Assembly (NCBI RefSeq): GCF_023736155.1 | Contig: NZ_JAMLJJ010000004.1 | Coordinates: 286,358 to 350,357, forward strand | Reading direction: 5' to 3' | DNA length: 64,000 bases | DNA from: Larsenimonas salina | Lineage (GTDB): Bacteria > Pseudomonadota > Gammaproteobacteria > Pseudomonadales > Halomonadaceae | Shown here: one piece after another, positions 9,450 through 17,428 of the stretch | How the letters are laid out: the number at the start of each line of letters is the position of its first letter | How positions within the stretch are numbered: position 1 is the stretch's first letter | Position numbers and translations under genes: made by a program | Notes under the pieces: generated by a model | Told to the model about the DNA's origin: nothing | Databases searched by the model: none | The model's input: the letters and a program-made list of their open reading frames with translations, nothing else

Positions 9450-9483
9450 CCATCCAGGCCTTGAGCGATACGCTCCGCACGAC

Positions 9484-9512
9484 AAAACGCCGCCTGTTTA
9501 GGCGGCGTTTTT
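9484..9512. terminator. Bidirectional rho-independent terminator
   Basis: A 12-bp stem AAAACGCCGCCT / AGGCGGCGTTTT with a 4-base GTTT loop is followed by T residues and preceded by A residues. It sits between the rightward symporter gene and the leftward beta-helix gene and can end both transcripts. Confidence 0.93.
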
Positions 9513-9550
9513 CATGGTAGCGACGCCGTGTGAGAGACGCCGGGTCGTAC

Positions 9551-11233
9551 TCAGTACGGATGGAACAGCTGCAGGTTGAAACTCGAAGGGGTAGCCGGCG
9601 TCCCGTCCTTTCGAGTCACGAACGTGAACACAAAGCCGTAATAGGCCTTATACTTTTCGGCGCCGCTGTAGGCATGCAAATACTCGATGCCGGCAAGTTC
9701 GATGTCGCTGTCATCGACGGTAACCGTCACGATCGGATCGCGAAATTCATACTCGCCCTTGTTGAACGACAGCTCGATCACACCTTCTTTGCGCTCTTGG
9801 TTGGTTGGAAAGAAGCCAACCCCGGGCGCGTCCTTATCGCCCTTTCGCCATTTCACGAACTGAGGCATGCCGGTCAGCGCCTCATGCACTTTTCCTTTCT
9901 TGGTAACCTGCTCTGAATGCCCGACCATGCCCGGACGAGCCGCATTGACCTCGTACTCGTCCCAAAGCGTTGCCTCTTCCTTGTGCTTGCCCTTATCATC
10001 TTTCGTCGCACTCGGGTTAACACGTGCCGCAAAGCGCAGCTTGCCTTTCCACACGCCCGCCTCATTGTGCTCGGGGTCGGCATCGAAATGAACGTGACCC
10101 TTGGCGCTTGTGTGGCGAAACACCAGTGGCTGAGCGTCCTTGTGCGCCTTGGAATACCCGCTTTGGATCACGAACGGGACTTTACCCATCCAGGCATCGG
10201 TTTCCTGTCGAATATGATTAGGCGAGATGCGCGTGGCAGACCCGGTGGACGAGCGCACCACCAGATCGCCGTCGGCCGCCGAAACGCCACCCATCGCCTG
10301 ATTGTGTTCACCGGCGCTGAAGATGTCTTTCCAGCCATAGACCAGATAGTTGGCCGAGGCGAAGCAGTTAACGATCTGCTGTTTCATATGCGTTCGAGCG
10401 GCCGGCCAGTCCGACTCACCGCCGTTGCGCTTTTCCCACCAGTTGCCAATAAAATTCGAGCCGTAGATGACTTTGGCGATGATCGCATCGCCCTTGACTG
10501 CTTCGAAAATGTTGTCCTGAAAGGTCGCCCCGTAAAGTTCGCCATCGAACACCACACAATTGTCAACGTAGTTGAACTCGTTGCCGATCAAGCGAACGGT
10601 CGTTGACGGCAACGAATTTGTCTTTCGTTGCCTCACTCGGAGACCGTACTCACAGTCAACGAACGCGCACTGAAGCACGTTGAAATTGACGATAAACTGC
10701 GGCACGAGTATCCCGATGCCCATCGATTTGAAAAAGACATTCTGGATCGTGGTGTTGTAATCGGAGGCTTCCAGCGCTACCGCGCCTTTCTTGCTCTTGC
10801 CATTGAACGTAAGCGAGGCCACTTCCGGGCCACAATGGCGAAACATCGGGCCATCCAGGGAGTAATGCGGCATCAAACACGCCTCGTCGTCACCGCTATT
10901 CATGCGGGTTCGGCCGGGACCCTTCAAATTTCTGCCGTGAAGATCCACTGTCTTTGCGATGCGGTAGGTGCCTGGCGGGACATGGATGGTTCTCCCCCAC
11001 TGCGAGCGCGCAACCTTTGCAAACGCCGTTGAACTGTCGCGACGCCCGGAGGGGTCGGCGCCCCAGTACAGGACGTTTGCGCGCACATCGGCGTCCATCG
11101 CCTGTTGACGGTCGCCGCCGTCGGCCGCCTGAACCCGTGGCGCCAATACACTGCCAATGACCGCGGCCGGCAGCAGCGTCATCGACCCGCGTAGAAACGC
11201 ACGCCGTTTATCGTTACCCGAAGACGAACTCAT
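9551..11233 (-). CDS. Tat-exported beta-helix protein (pectate-lyase-like fold)
   Basis: A 560-residue exported protein. The N terminus carries a twin-arginine signal (KRRAFLRG, then a hydrophobic stretch ending VQA-A). The following segment, ANVLYWGADPSGRRDSSTAF and then a HVPPGTYRI motif, is the classic entry to a right-handed parallel beta-helix of the pectate-lyase-3/tailspike superfamily found in polysaccharide lyases and phage tailspikes. The C-terminal third looks like a separate beta-rich domain. I chose ATG 11233, with AAGGAG about ten bases upstream; the frame is open 45 bases further. It is transcribed away from the pigment cluster. Substrate and catalytic residues cannot be assigned; a surface or periplasmic polysaccharide is a reasonable guess. 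Confidence 0.7.
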   Translation of the reverse strand: MSSSSGNDKRRAFLRGSMTLLPAAVIGSVLAPRVQAADGGDRQQAMDADVRANVLYWGADPSGRRDSSTAFAKVARSQWGRTIHVPPGTYRIAKTVDLHGRNLKGPGRTRMNSGDDEACLMPHYSLDGPMFRHCGPEVASLTFNGKSKKGAVALEASDYNTTIQNVFFKSMGIGILVPQFIVNFNVLQCAFVDCEYGLRVRQRKTNSLPSTTVRLIGNEFNYVDNCVVFDGELYGATFQDNIFEAVKGDAIIAKVIYGSNFIGNWWEKRNGGESDWPAARTHMKQQIVNCFASANYLVYGWKDIFSAGEHNQAMGGVSAADGDLVVRSSTGSATRISPNHIRQETDAWMGKVPFVIQSGYSKAHKDAQPLVFRHTSAKGHVHFDADPEHNEAGVWKGKLRFAARVNPSATKDDKGKHKEEATLWDEYEVNAARPGMVGHSEQVTKKGKVHEALTGMPQFVKWRKGDKDAPGVGFFPTNQERKEGVIELSFNKGEYEFRDPIVTVTVDDSDIELAGIEYLHAYSGAEKYKAYYGFVFTFVTRKDGTPATPSSFNLQLFHPY

Positions 11234-11360
11234 CGAAAGCCTACTCCTTACCCATGATTGGAACGCGAATTGAGTCATCGTGCTTGATTGTGGCCGCCGC
11301 TTCCATGCCGAGATGCCCGGTTAAAGCACGGTCGACCGACGCCGTTAAGGACGTCACAAG

Positions 11361-11389
11361 TTGGTGATCACACACTGGGTGCGTACAAT
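11361..11389 (+). promoter_or_regulatory. Candidate sigma-70 promoter for the aryl polyene cluster
   Basis: TTGGTG (-35) at 11361-11366 and TACAAT (-10) at 11384-11389 are separated by exactly 17 bases. This would start transcription about 30 bases before the first cluster gene at 11426. The -10 hexamer is one base from consensus, the -35 three bases off. Confidence 0.5.
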
Positions 11390-11425
11390 AGCCCGCCTCT
11401 AATACTTCAAGCGACCCTTCTGCTC

Positions 11426-12106
11426 ATGCGCGTAGATTTGCCCCTCGACAATGACACGGTCGGCGGTCCGATCGTTGTGGACTGGCGCGGCTGGCTGCCC
11501 GATGGTTCGGTAACCGACCCACGGGTAATGATCGAAGAAAAGCCGCCCGCACACGGCGTGCCTGCCATGCTCAAGCGTCGGCTGACGCCGGTCGGCCGGG
11601 CGCTGTGCGACATGCTCGGCGCGCTCAAGGCCGCCGACGACGAGGCGCCGATCGTTCACGCCTCCCAGCACGGTGACGGGCAGCGCCCGCTCGATATGCT
11701 CGACACCATCGCAGACGGCGAGCCGGTGTCTCCGACCCGGTTCAGCCTGTCGGTACATAACGCGCTGGCAGGCGTCTATTCGATAGCCTTCGGCCACCTA
11801 GGTTCCATCTCAGCCATTTCAGCCACCGGCGAAGAGTGGCCGGCACTGATTCAAGAAGCTGAAGGCTTTCTGGCAGAAGGGGCGCCTCGTGTGGTGATCA
11901 TCTGGAGCGACAGCACCATCCCCGGGCGCTATCGCGCTAGAGACCGCTGCGCCGAGCACCCCTCGGCCGTGGCCGTGGTGCTTGAGCGCAAAGGGCACGA
12001 ACCGGCGCTTCCTGCCCGGAGTCTGTCCGCCGGTAAAACGGCCGGAAGAGCGCAGCCCGATCACCTGATCAATGAACTGATGGCACACACGCCGAGCATC
12101 CGCTGA
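11426..12106 (+). CDS. ApeC-like ketosynthase partner (chain-length-factor type)
   Basis: 226-residue protein resembling the ketosynthase N-terminal-like family (PF13723) encoded in aryl polyene clusters, where ApeC pairs with the ketosynthase ApeO as a chain-length factor. The visible family segments are VVDWRGWLP at the N terminus and SLSVHNALAGVYSIAFG, where a catalytic ketosynthase would carry its cysteine further on; no active-site cysteine-histidine-histidine set is present, in keeping with a non-catalytic partner. The frame is open to 11288, but the ATG at 11426 begins the recognisable protein; no strong ribosome-binding site is seen. First gene of the pigment cluster. Confidence 0.78.
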   Translation: MRVDLPLDNDTVGGPIVVDWRGWLPDGSVTDPRVMIEEKPPAHGVPAMLKRRLTPVGRALCDMLGALKAADDEAPIVHASQHGDGQRPLDMLDTIADGEPVSPTRFSLSVHNALAGVYSIAFGHLGSISAISATGEEWPALIQEAEGFLAEGAPRVVIIWSDSTIPGRYRARDRCAEHPSAVAVVLERKGHEPALPARSLSAGKTAGRAQPDHLINELMAHTPSIR

Positions 12107-12216
12107 GGGTGGTGCTTGGCGGTGCGTCTCGTGACACACTATTACCCGCTCGTACCCGGCACCCTCGCACTGCCGTCACTAGAGAGCGGATCGACCATTA
12201 CACAAGAGGATCTGCC

Positions 12217-12492
12217 ATGTCAGACACGTCACTGACACCGCTGGAACACGAACTGGCCGAGCTTATCATCGACACACTCGAACTCGAGGATGTGAGTGTC
12301 GACGACATCGACCCCGATGAGCCGCTGTTTGGCGATGGGCTCGGCCTCGATTCAATCGACGCGCTCGAACTCGGCCTTGCGCTTCAAAAGCGCTACGGCA
12401 TCAAGCTCGACAGCGACGCCGAGGAAAATCAGACCCACTTTGCAAGCCTTCGTCATCTGGCCGCGCTGGTCGAGGCCCGCCGGGCGTCCTGA
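12217..12492 (+). CDS. Acyl carrier protein of the aryl polyene cluster
   Basis: Acidic 91-residue carrier protein on which the polyene chain is built. The phosphopantetheine attachment serine is S46 in GLGLDSIDALEL. An AAGAGG sequence precedes the ATG at 12217; the longer frame to 12109 has no support. Characterised APE clusters carry two carrier proteins (ApeE, ApeF); I see only this one, in a 110-base gap after the ApeC-like gene and 5 bases before the membrane protein gene. Confidence 0.92.
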   Translation: MSDTSLTPLEHELAELIIDTLELEDVSVDDIDPDEPLFGDGLGLDSIDALELGLALQKRYGIKLDSDAEENQTHFASLRHLAALVEARRAS

Positions 12493-12497
12493 TCGAC

Positions 12498-13055
12498 ATG
12501 ATCAAATCACCGCCGACCTCACCACTGTTGATGCTGGTGTCACTGCTGGGCGTGCTCTACCCGGTGGCCATGCTGTTGCTGTTGCCACACCTGAACAGCC
12601 TGGCCCTGGCGCTGATCGGGGTCGGCCTGATGCTGATTCGTGGCGTACTCACGCACCGACTCTGGCTTCATCTGGGGCTGGCGCTTCCGCTGGTCGCGAT
12701 CGTCCTGTTCGGCTCAAGTGAGCTTGGAATGAGGCTCTACCCCGTGATGGGTAATGCACTGATGCTTTTTATCTTCGCAAGCAGCCTGCGTGGGCCGATG
12801 CCCATCATCGAGCGTTTGGCCCGGCTCAAGGAGCCAGACCTGCCCGAGGCGGGCGTGCGCTATACGCGTCAGGTCACAAGGGTCTGGTGTGCGTTTTTTA
12901 CGATCAACATGATCATCGCGGCCCTGACGGCGCTCTTCGCCGACATCGAACTCTGGACACTCTATAACGGCGTCATCAGTTACTGCCTCACCGGTGCCCT
13001 GTTTGCCGGTGAATGGCTGGTTCGACACCGCGTCCGCCGGAGAGCAACCTCATGA
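12498..13055 (+). CDS. Small multi-spanning membrane protein of the aryl polyene cluster (COG4648 type)
   Basis: 185 residues with about five hydrophobic segments (LLMLVSLLGVLYPVAMLLLL, an ALALIGVGLMLI segment, LGLALPLVAIVLF, and two near the C terminus) and a basic tail (RHRVRRRATS). Proteins of this kind are constant neighbours of APE carrier proteins, but their role is not established; membrane anchoring of the biosynthetic complex is a possibility. It overlaps the following ligase gene in an ATGA junction. Confidence 0.75.
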   Translation: MIKSPPTSPLLMLVSLLGVLYPVAMLLLLPHLNSLALALIGVGLMLIRGVLTHRLWLHLGLALPLVAIVLFGSSELGMRLYPVMGNALMLFIFASSLRGPMPIIERLARLKEPDLPEAGVRYTRQVTRVWCAFFTINMIIAALTALFADIELWTLYNGVISYCLTGALFAGEWLVRHRVRRRATS

Positions 13056-14737
13056 CGGCCATGACTGAGCAGCACTTTCTGAGCGCCCCGTGGCAATGGG
13101 CTTCTCACCTGCCACAGGTAGCAACGTCCGGTGCGTGTCAGCGCGATCATGCTGATTTCTGTCGGGACGTCGCTCGCTGGCAACACGCACCGCTCGAGCG
13201 CGGCCAGGACGCCATTCTGGTCGACCCCGACCCGTGGTCGTTTACCTGTGCGCTGCTGGCCTGCTGGCATCGAGGCGTGCGCGTGATCCTCCCCAACGAT
13301 GGCCAGCCGGACACGCTTGCAGCCCTTGCCGGAGACGGCGCACGCCTGATCGGCGCTCAGGGCTGGACGCCACCGCCGGATGCGTTCGTGGGCCCGCCCG
13401 TCTGGGGAGCGCTTTCGGCCGAGGCGGTGGCCATCGACATCTTTACCTCTGGCTCGAGCGGCACGCCCCAGCGCCTGACAAAGACCTTTCGTCAGCTGGC
13501 GCATGAAACCTGCGCTTTCAGCAATGCCTTTCCACTTGCCTACGGCGTGGTGGTAAGCCAGGTCAGCCTGCATCACATCTACGGGCTCTCCGCCGCGCTT
13601 TTGCGCGCACTGACCGAGGGGCTGCCGTTTTCATTAACGCCGTGTCGATTTCCGGAAGACGTTCACCACTACCTACACGCGACCTCGGTGGCCGCACTGG
13701 TTAGTTCACCGGCACAGCTCGAACGTCTGCCCGAAGCGCTTGATGCGAACGACCGTCCACCCCAGCAGGTCTTTTCATCGGGTGCGCCACTGTCTCAAGA
13801 CGCGGCCGTGCGTGCGCGTCGACAGCTCGGCTGCACTATTACGGAGATCTACGGCAGCTCCGAAACCGGCGCTATTGCCTGGCGAGACCGCACAGTCGCC
13901 TCGCATTGGCAGCCTTTCGACGACACCGACGTGCGTGCAGATGGTGAGCTTTTGTGCCTTCGCTCCCCCCGTCTTGCCACATCGGACTGGGTGACCCACG
14001 CCGATCGGGTGCGTTTTATCGATGCGCGCCGCTTCGAGCTGCTTGGGCGCGCCGACCGAATCGTGAAAGTAGGTGGCAAGCGGATTTCACTCGAGGCGCT
14101 CGAGCGTACGCTTGCCCAGCAACCGAACGTTGTCAAAGCGCACTGCGTTCAGCCCCGAAGCGCCAACGACCGTATTGCCGCGATCGTGCAGCTCACACCG
14201 CAGGCCGTGCCGCACACCGGTACCGAGCGCAAGGCGCTGATCCAGGCTCTCAGGGAAGGGCTTCAGGACGCCTTTGAAACCATCGCCCTGCCTCGCTATT
14301 TCCGCTTCGTCGAACACTGGCCCGTCAACGCCCAGGGCAAGCTCACCCGGGCAACGATCATGCGGCTGTTTCAGGATCTTGAAAACCGGGATGTGCCGCG
14401 TTGGCTTGGGTGCACCGAGGCCCCGGATGACATCTGCCACATCACGTACGAAATTCCGGAACATCTGCGGGCCCTGGAGGGGCATTTCCCGGGGCTTCCG
14501 ATCGTGCCGGGCATTGCGCTGGTGCACTGGGCCATGCAGGAGGCGAAAACCCGCTGGCCGGATACCCTCACAACCGGGGCACTGGAACGGCTTAAGTTCC
14601 CAACCCCGGTGCGCCCGGGCATGCGCATCACACTGACGCTTGAGCACGCCCCGGCTCGCCTTGCGTTCACCATTCGCTCTCAGTGCGGCCAACATGCCAG
14701 TGGCCGCCTTCGCCTCAAGGAGACCGCGCATGACTGA
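13052..14737 (+). CDS. Acyl-AMP ligase fused to an ApeI-like dehydratase (ApeH-ApeI fusion)
   Basis: A 561-residue two-domain protein. The N-terminal ~450 residues form an AMP-binding ligase (FTSGSSGTPQRLTKTF core, YGSSETGAIAWRD, GRADRIVKVGGKRIS) that would activate the aromatic starter acid and load it on the carrier protein, as ApeH does. The C-terminal ~110 residues are a hotdog dehydratase: GHFPGLPIVPG, with the probable catalytic histidine at H478, matching FabA/FabZ/ApeI. In well-known clusters ApeH and ApeI are separate proteins. I chose ATG 13052, which overlaps the previous stop; the frame is open to 13013. Confidence 0.88.
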   Translation: MTAMTEQHFLSAPWQWASHLPQVATSGACQRDHADFCRDVARWQHAPLERGQDAILVDPDPWSFTCALLACWHRGVRVILPNDGQPDTLAALAGDGARLIGAQGWTPPPDAFVGPPVWGALSAEAVAIDIFTSGSSGTPQRLTKTFRQLAHETCAFSNAFPLAYGVVVSQVSLHHIYGLSAALLRALTEGLPFSLTPCRFPEDVHHYLHATSVAALVSSPAQLERLPEALDANDRPPQQVFSSGAPLSQDAAVRARRQLGCTITEIYGSSETGAIAWRDRTVASHWQPFDDTDVRADGELLCLRSPRLATSDWVTHADRVRFIDARRFELLGRADRIVKVGGKRISLEALERTLAQQPNVVKAHCVQPRSANDRIAAIVQLTPQAVPHTGTERKALIQALREGLQDAFETIALPRYFRFVEHWPVNAQGKLTRATIMRLFQDLENRDVPRWLGCTEAPDDICHITYEIPEHLRALEGHFPGLPIVPGIALVHWAMQEAKTRWPDTLTTGALERLKFPTPVRPGMRITLTLEHAPARLAFTIRSQCGQHASGRLRLKETAHD

Positions 14738-15473
14738 CGCGCGCGCCTGCATCGTGGTTCCGGTCTTCAATCACGAAGGCGCCATCGTGGGCACCTGCGA
14801 GCGCCTGAAGGCACTGTCGCTGCCGATTCTGCTCGTCGACGACGGCAGTCACCCGGCCTGCGCCGACGTACTCGATAAGCTGTCCCTGCGGCACACCCAC
14901 ATCCATCTGATTCGTCTGGCGCAAAATTCGGGCAAGGGCGCCGCGGTTCGCGCCGGCCTCTTTGCCGCGTTCGAGCGTGGCTATACGCATGCGCTGCAGG
15001 TCGATGCCGACGGCCAGCACGAGGTCGATGATCTGCCGGGGCTTCTCGAAAGCATGCGTGAAACCCCCAGGACCCTGATGGTCGGTATTCCCGAATTCGA
15101 CGACAGCGTGCCGATGCACCGCTTCATCTGTCGCTACATTACGCACGTGTGGGTCTGGTTCAACACGCTCTCACTCAAGATCGTCGACAGCATGTGCGGC
15201 GTGCGCCTTTACCCGCTTGCCCAGGTGGCGCCGATGCTCAAGCGCTACCCCTGTGGTGATCGAATGGATTTCGACACCGAAGTTCTGGTGCGCTGGCACT
15301 GGCTCGGCGGCGACATCCAAAATCACCGCATTCGCGTACGCTACCCCCAGGATGGCGTCTCGCACTTTCGTCTCTGGCGCGACAACGTGATTCTCGCCCG
15401 CATGCACTGCCGCCTGACGCTTGGCATGCTTGTCCGCGCGCCTTCACTCCTGTTTCGAAAACGTACCCCATGA
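14730..15473 (+). CDS. Family 2 glycosyltransferase (ApeJ-like)
   Basis: 247-residue GT-A fold glycosyltransferase, similar to polyprenyl-phosphate mannosyl/glucosyl transferases. It shows CIVVPVFNHEG at the N terminus, LLVDDGS, KGAAVRAGLFAAF and the metal-binding-type DADGQHEVDDLP. AAGGAG precedes ATG 14730, which lies inside the end of the ligase gene (8-base overlap). In APE clusters this enzyme is thought to add a sugar to the anchor part of the pigment; the sugar donor is unknown. Confidence 0.87.
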   Translation: MTDARACIVVPVFNHEGAIVGTCERLKALSLPILLVDDGSHPACADVLDKLSLRHTHIHLIRLAQNSGKGAAVRAGLFAAFERGYTHALQVDADGQHEVDDLPGLLESMRETPRTLMVGIPEFDDSVPMHRFICRYITHVWVWFNTLSLKIVDSMCGVRLYPLAQVAPMLKRYPCGDRMDFDTEVLVRWHWLGGDIQNHRIRVRYPQDGVSHFRLWRDNVILARMHCRLTLGMLVRAPSLLFRKRTP

Positions 15474-16441
15474 CTCAAAAACACTGGTCCGAGGTCAAGG
15501 AATCCGGCTCCGTTACCGGCATGAATCTGATGCTGTCGATTCATCGCCGTCTGGGCGATCGTGGCTACGACGCTATCCTGTTTTTCGTAAGCATCTACTA
15601 CTGGTTTCGCAACCCGTTGGCCCGGCGGGCATCACGTCAATACCAAAAGCGTCTTCGCGCCGCCTACCCGGCGCTCAAACTGCCGATGCTGCCAACGCTT
15701 CGCCATTTCATGGCGTTCGGTATCGCCATGCGCGACAAGGTGCGTGCGCTTCACGGCGACATTCCAAGAGAGCAGGTCACGATGGTCGACCGTGACACCC
15801 TGCGCGCAGCCATCGAAAGCGGCCAGGGCGGGCTCATGATGGTGTCGCACCTTGGCAATCATGAGATCTGTCAGGCGCTCTCCGCCCTTAGACACGACCT
15901 CAAACTCAGCGTACTCATGCACACCCAGCACGCTCAGCGATTCAATACGCTCTTGAATCAGGGCACTGGCCCGCGCCCGGATGTGATCGAAGTCACTCAC
16001 ATCGGCCCTGAGACCGCCCAGCGGCTTCAGGCACGCATCGACGAGGGCGGCTTCGTGGTGATCGCCGGTGATCGCGAGCCGATCGGCTTGAATGGCCGCA
16101 CGCGGGACGTGTCGTTTCTCGGCCACGACGCCCGCTTCCCAGAAGGCGGGTTCTGGCTGGCAAGCCTGCTTCGCTGCCCGACCTACTTCCTTCTGTGCGC
16201 CCGGGACAAACGCCAGTACAACGTGCATTTTGAGGCACTGGGAGATGCACGAGACCTCAAGCGCCGCGACCGCGCCCAGTGGATCACCGATCAACTGACG
16301 CGCTACGCCGGGCGGCTGGAACATTACTGCGCGCGCTACCCGCTTGAATGGTTCAATTTCTACCCGTTCTGGGCCACGCCGACGACGAACACGACCTCGA
16401 CCACGGCCCCCACGGAACCGGGCGCCGGTTCGCCACTCTAA
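15470..16441 (+). CDS. LpxL/HtrB-like acyltransferase of the aryl polyene cluster
   Basis: 323 residues, lysophospholipid acyltransferase superfamily with an N-terminal hydrophobic segment (DAILFFVSIYYWF). The catalytic HxxxxE motif reads HLGNHE within MMVSHLGNHEICQ, followed by the FPEGGFWLASLL segment typical of LpxL-type enzymes. In related clusters such proteins are implicated in attaching the aryl polyene to its lipid anchor. ATGA overlap with the glycosyltransferase gene. Confidence 0.85.
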   Translation: MTQKHWSEVKESGSVTGMNLMLSIHRRLGDRGYDAILFFVSIYYWFRNPLARRASRQYQKRLRAAYPALKLPMLPTLRHFMAFGIAMRDKVRALHGDIPREQVTMVDRDTLRAAIESGQGGLMMVSHLGNHEICQALSALRHDLKLSVLMHTQHAQRFNTLLNQGTGPRPDVIEVTHIGPETAQRLQARIDEGGFVVIAGDREPIGLNGRTRDVSFLGHDARFPEGGFWLASLLRCPTYFLLCARDKRQYNVHFEALGDARDLKRRDRAQWITDQLTRYAGRLEHYCARYPLEWFNFYPFWATPTTNTTSTTAPTEPGAGSPL

Positions 16442-16466
16442 TCGACATCCCCGGCAGGAGACCCTC

Positions 16467-16880
16467 ATGCCTCGCCTGAGTGCCACCCTCGATGTAGATG
16501 TACCCTTTTTTGACGTCGACGCCATGGACATCGTCTGGCACGGCCATTACGTCAAATACTTCGAGCTCGCCCGCTGCGCGCTGCTTGAGCGCATCGACTA
16601 CAACTATCCCCAGATGAAGGCCTCGGGCATCGAATGGCCGGTGGTGGATCTTCGCATTCGCTACCCGCGGCCGGCCCGGTTCAATCAACGCCTTCGGGTA
16701 CGGGCGACCCTGACGGACTGGGAAAGCCGGCTTCGCATCGCCTATGAGGTCGTCGACGCGGAAAGTGGTGCTCGTCTGACCCGGGGCCATACGGTTCAGG
16801 TGCCCGTCGATATGGCTTCCGGCAAACGCCTGTCACACTGCCCTGACGCCCTACTGACTCGGCTGGAGAATGTCACATGA
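16467..16880 (+). CDS. Acyl-CoA/ACP thioesterase, 4HBT hotdog family (ApeK-like)
   Basis: 137-residue hotdog-fold thioesterase. The 4-hydroxybenzoyl-CoA thioesterase signature reads DVDAMDIVWHGHYVKYFE, with the catalytic aspartate position occupied (D near residue 16-20). GCAGGAG precedes the ATG. It is the only cluster gene here with a short spacer (25 bases) before it and overlaps the next gene in an ATGA junction. Likely releases or edits thioester intermediates. Confidence 0.88.
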   Translation: MPRLSATLDVDVPFFDVDAMDIVWHGHYVKYFELARCALLERIDYNYPQMKASGIEWPVVDLRIRYPRPARFNQRLRVRATLTDWESRLRIAYEVVDAESGARLTRGHTVQVPVDMASGKRLSHCPDALLTRLENVT

Positions 16881-17428
16881 TGTCTCGTATCACCCGCCTC
16901 ATCCTGATCTGCACGACGCTTGCGCTGCCACTTAACGCCATGGCCGCCGAGTTCGACCTGAACACGCTGACCCAGACGCTGAGTACCGCCGACCACGTCG
17001 AAGGGCGCTTCGTACAAAAACGTTACCTCCACGACATGGAGACCACCCTGACCAGTCGCGGCACCTATCAGTTCGATCGGGGCGAACAGGTCGTTTGGAC
17101 GTTGACCGACCCGGTTCAGGAAACGCTGACCCTTGATGATGACGGCATGCAGCGAAACGGCACTGCCATCAAGGATAGCCCGGCAGACGTGGCACGGCTG
17201 ATCATGCAGCTGCTCAATGGCGACTTCGCCGCACTTAAATCACGCTTTGATATCGCTCTCACCGGCAGCGACGCCGACTGGCAGGCTCGGCTGACGCCGA
17301 ATTCTGAGGCCATGCGACGCTACCTGAAACGCATTACGCTGACCGGGGGCGACACGCTGTCGCATCTGGAAATGGCCTTGAGCGATGGCGACACGCTCAG
17401 CATCGACCTGACCCAGACCCGCCCATGA
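16877..17428 (+). CDS. LolA-like outer-membrane carrier protein of the aryl polyene cluster
   Basis: 183 residues with a signal peptide (basic MMSRITR, hydrophobic LILICTTLALPL, cleavage after AMA). The mature part has the LolA fold signatures: GRFVQKRYLHDMETTLTSRG, then YQFDRGEQVVWTLTDP and a C-terminal hydrophobic strand set. It would shuttle the lipid-linked pigment across the periplasm to the outer membrane, working with the MMPL exporter encoded immediately after it. Confidence 0.87.
   Translation: MMSRITRLILICTTLALPLNAMAAEFDLNTLTQTLSTADHVEGRFVQKRYLHDMETTLTSRGTYQFDRGEQVVWTLTDPVQETLTLDDDGMQRNGTAIKDSPADVARLIMQLLNGDFAALKSRFDIALTGSDADWQARLTPNSEAMRRYLKRITLTGGDTLSHLEMALSDGDTLSIDLTQTRP

Noticed and set aside
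12107..12216. A second carrier protein between the ApeC-like gene and the ACP
   Set aside because: The 110-base gap has no room for an 80-residue ACP and no GxDSx motif; only one ACP is present.
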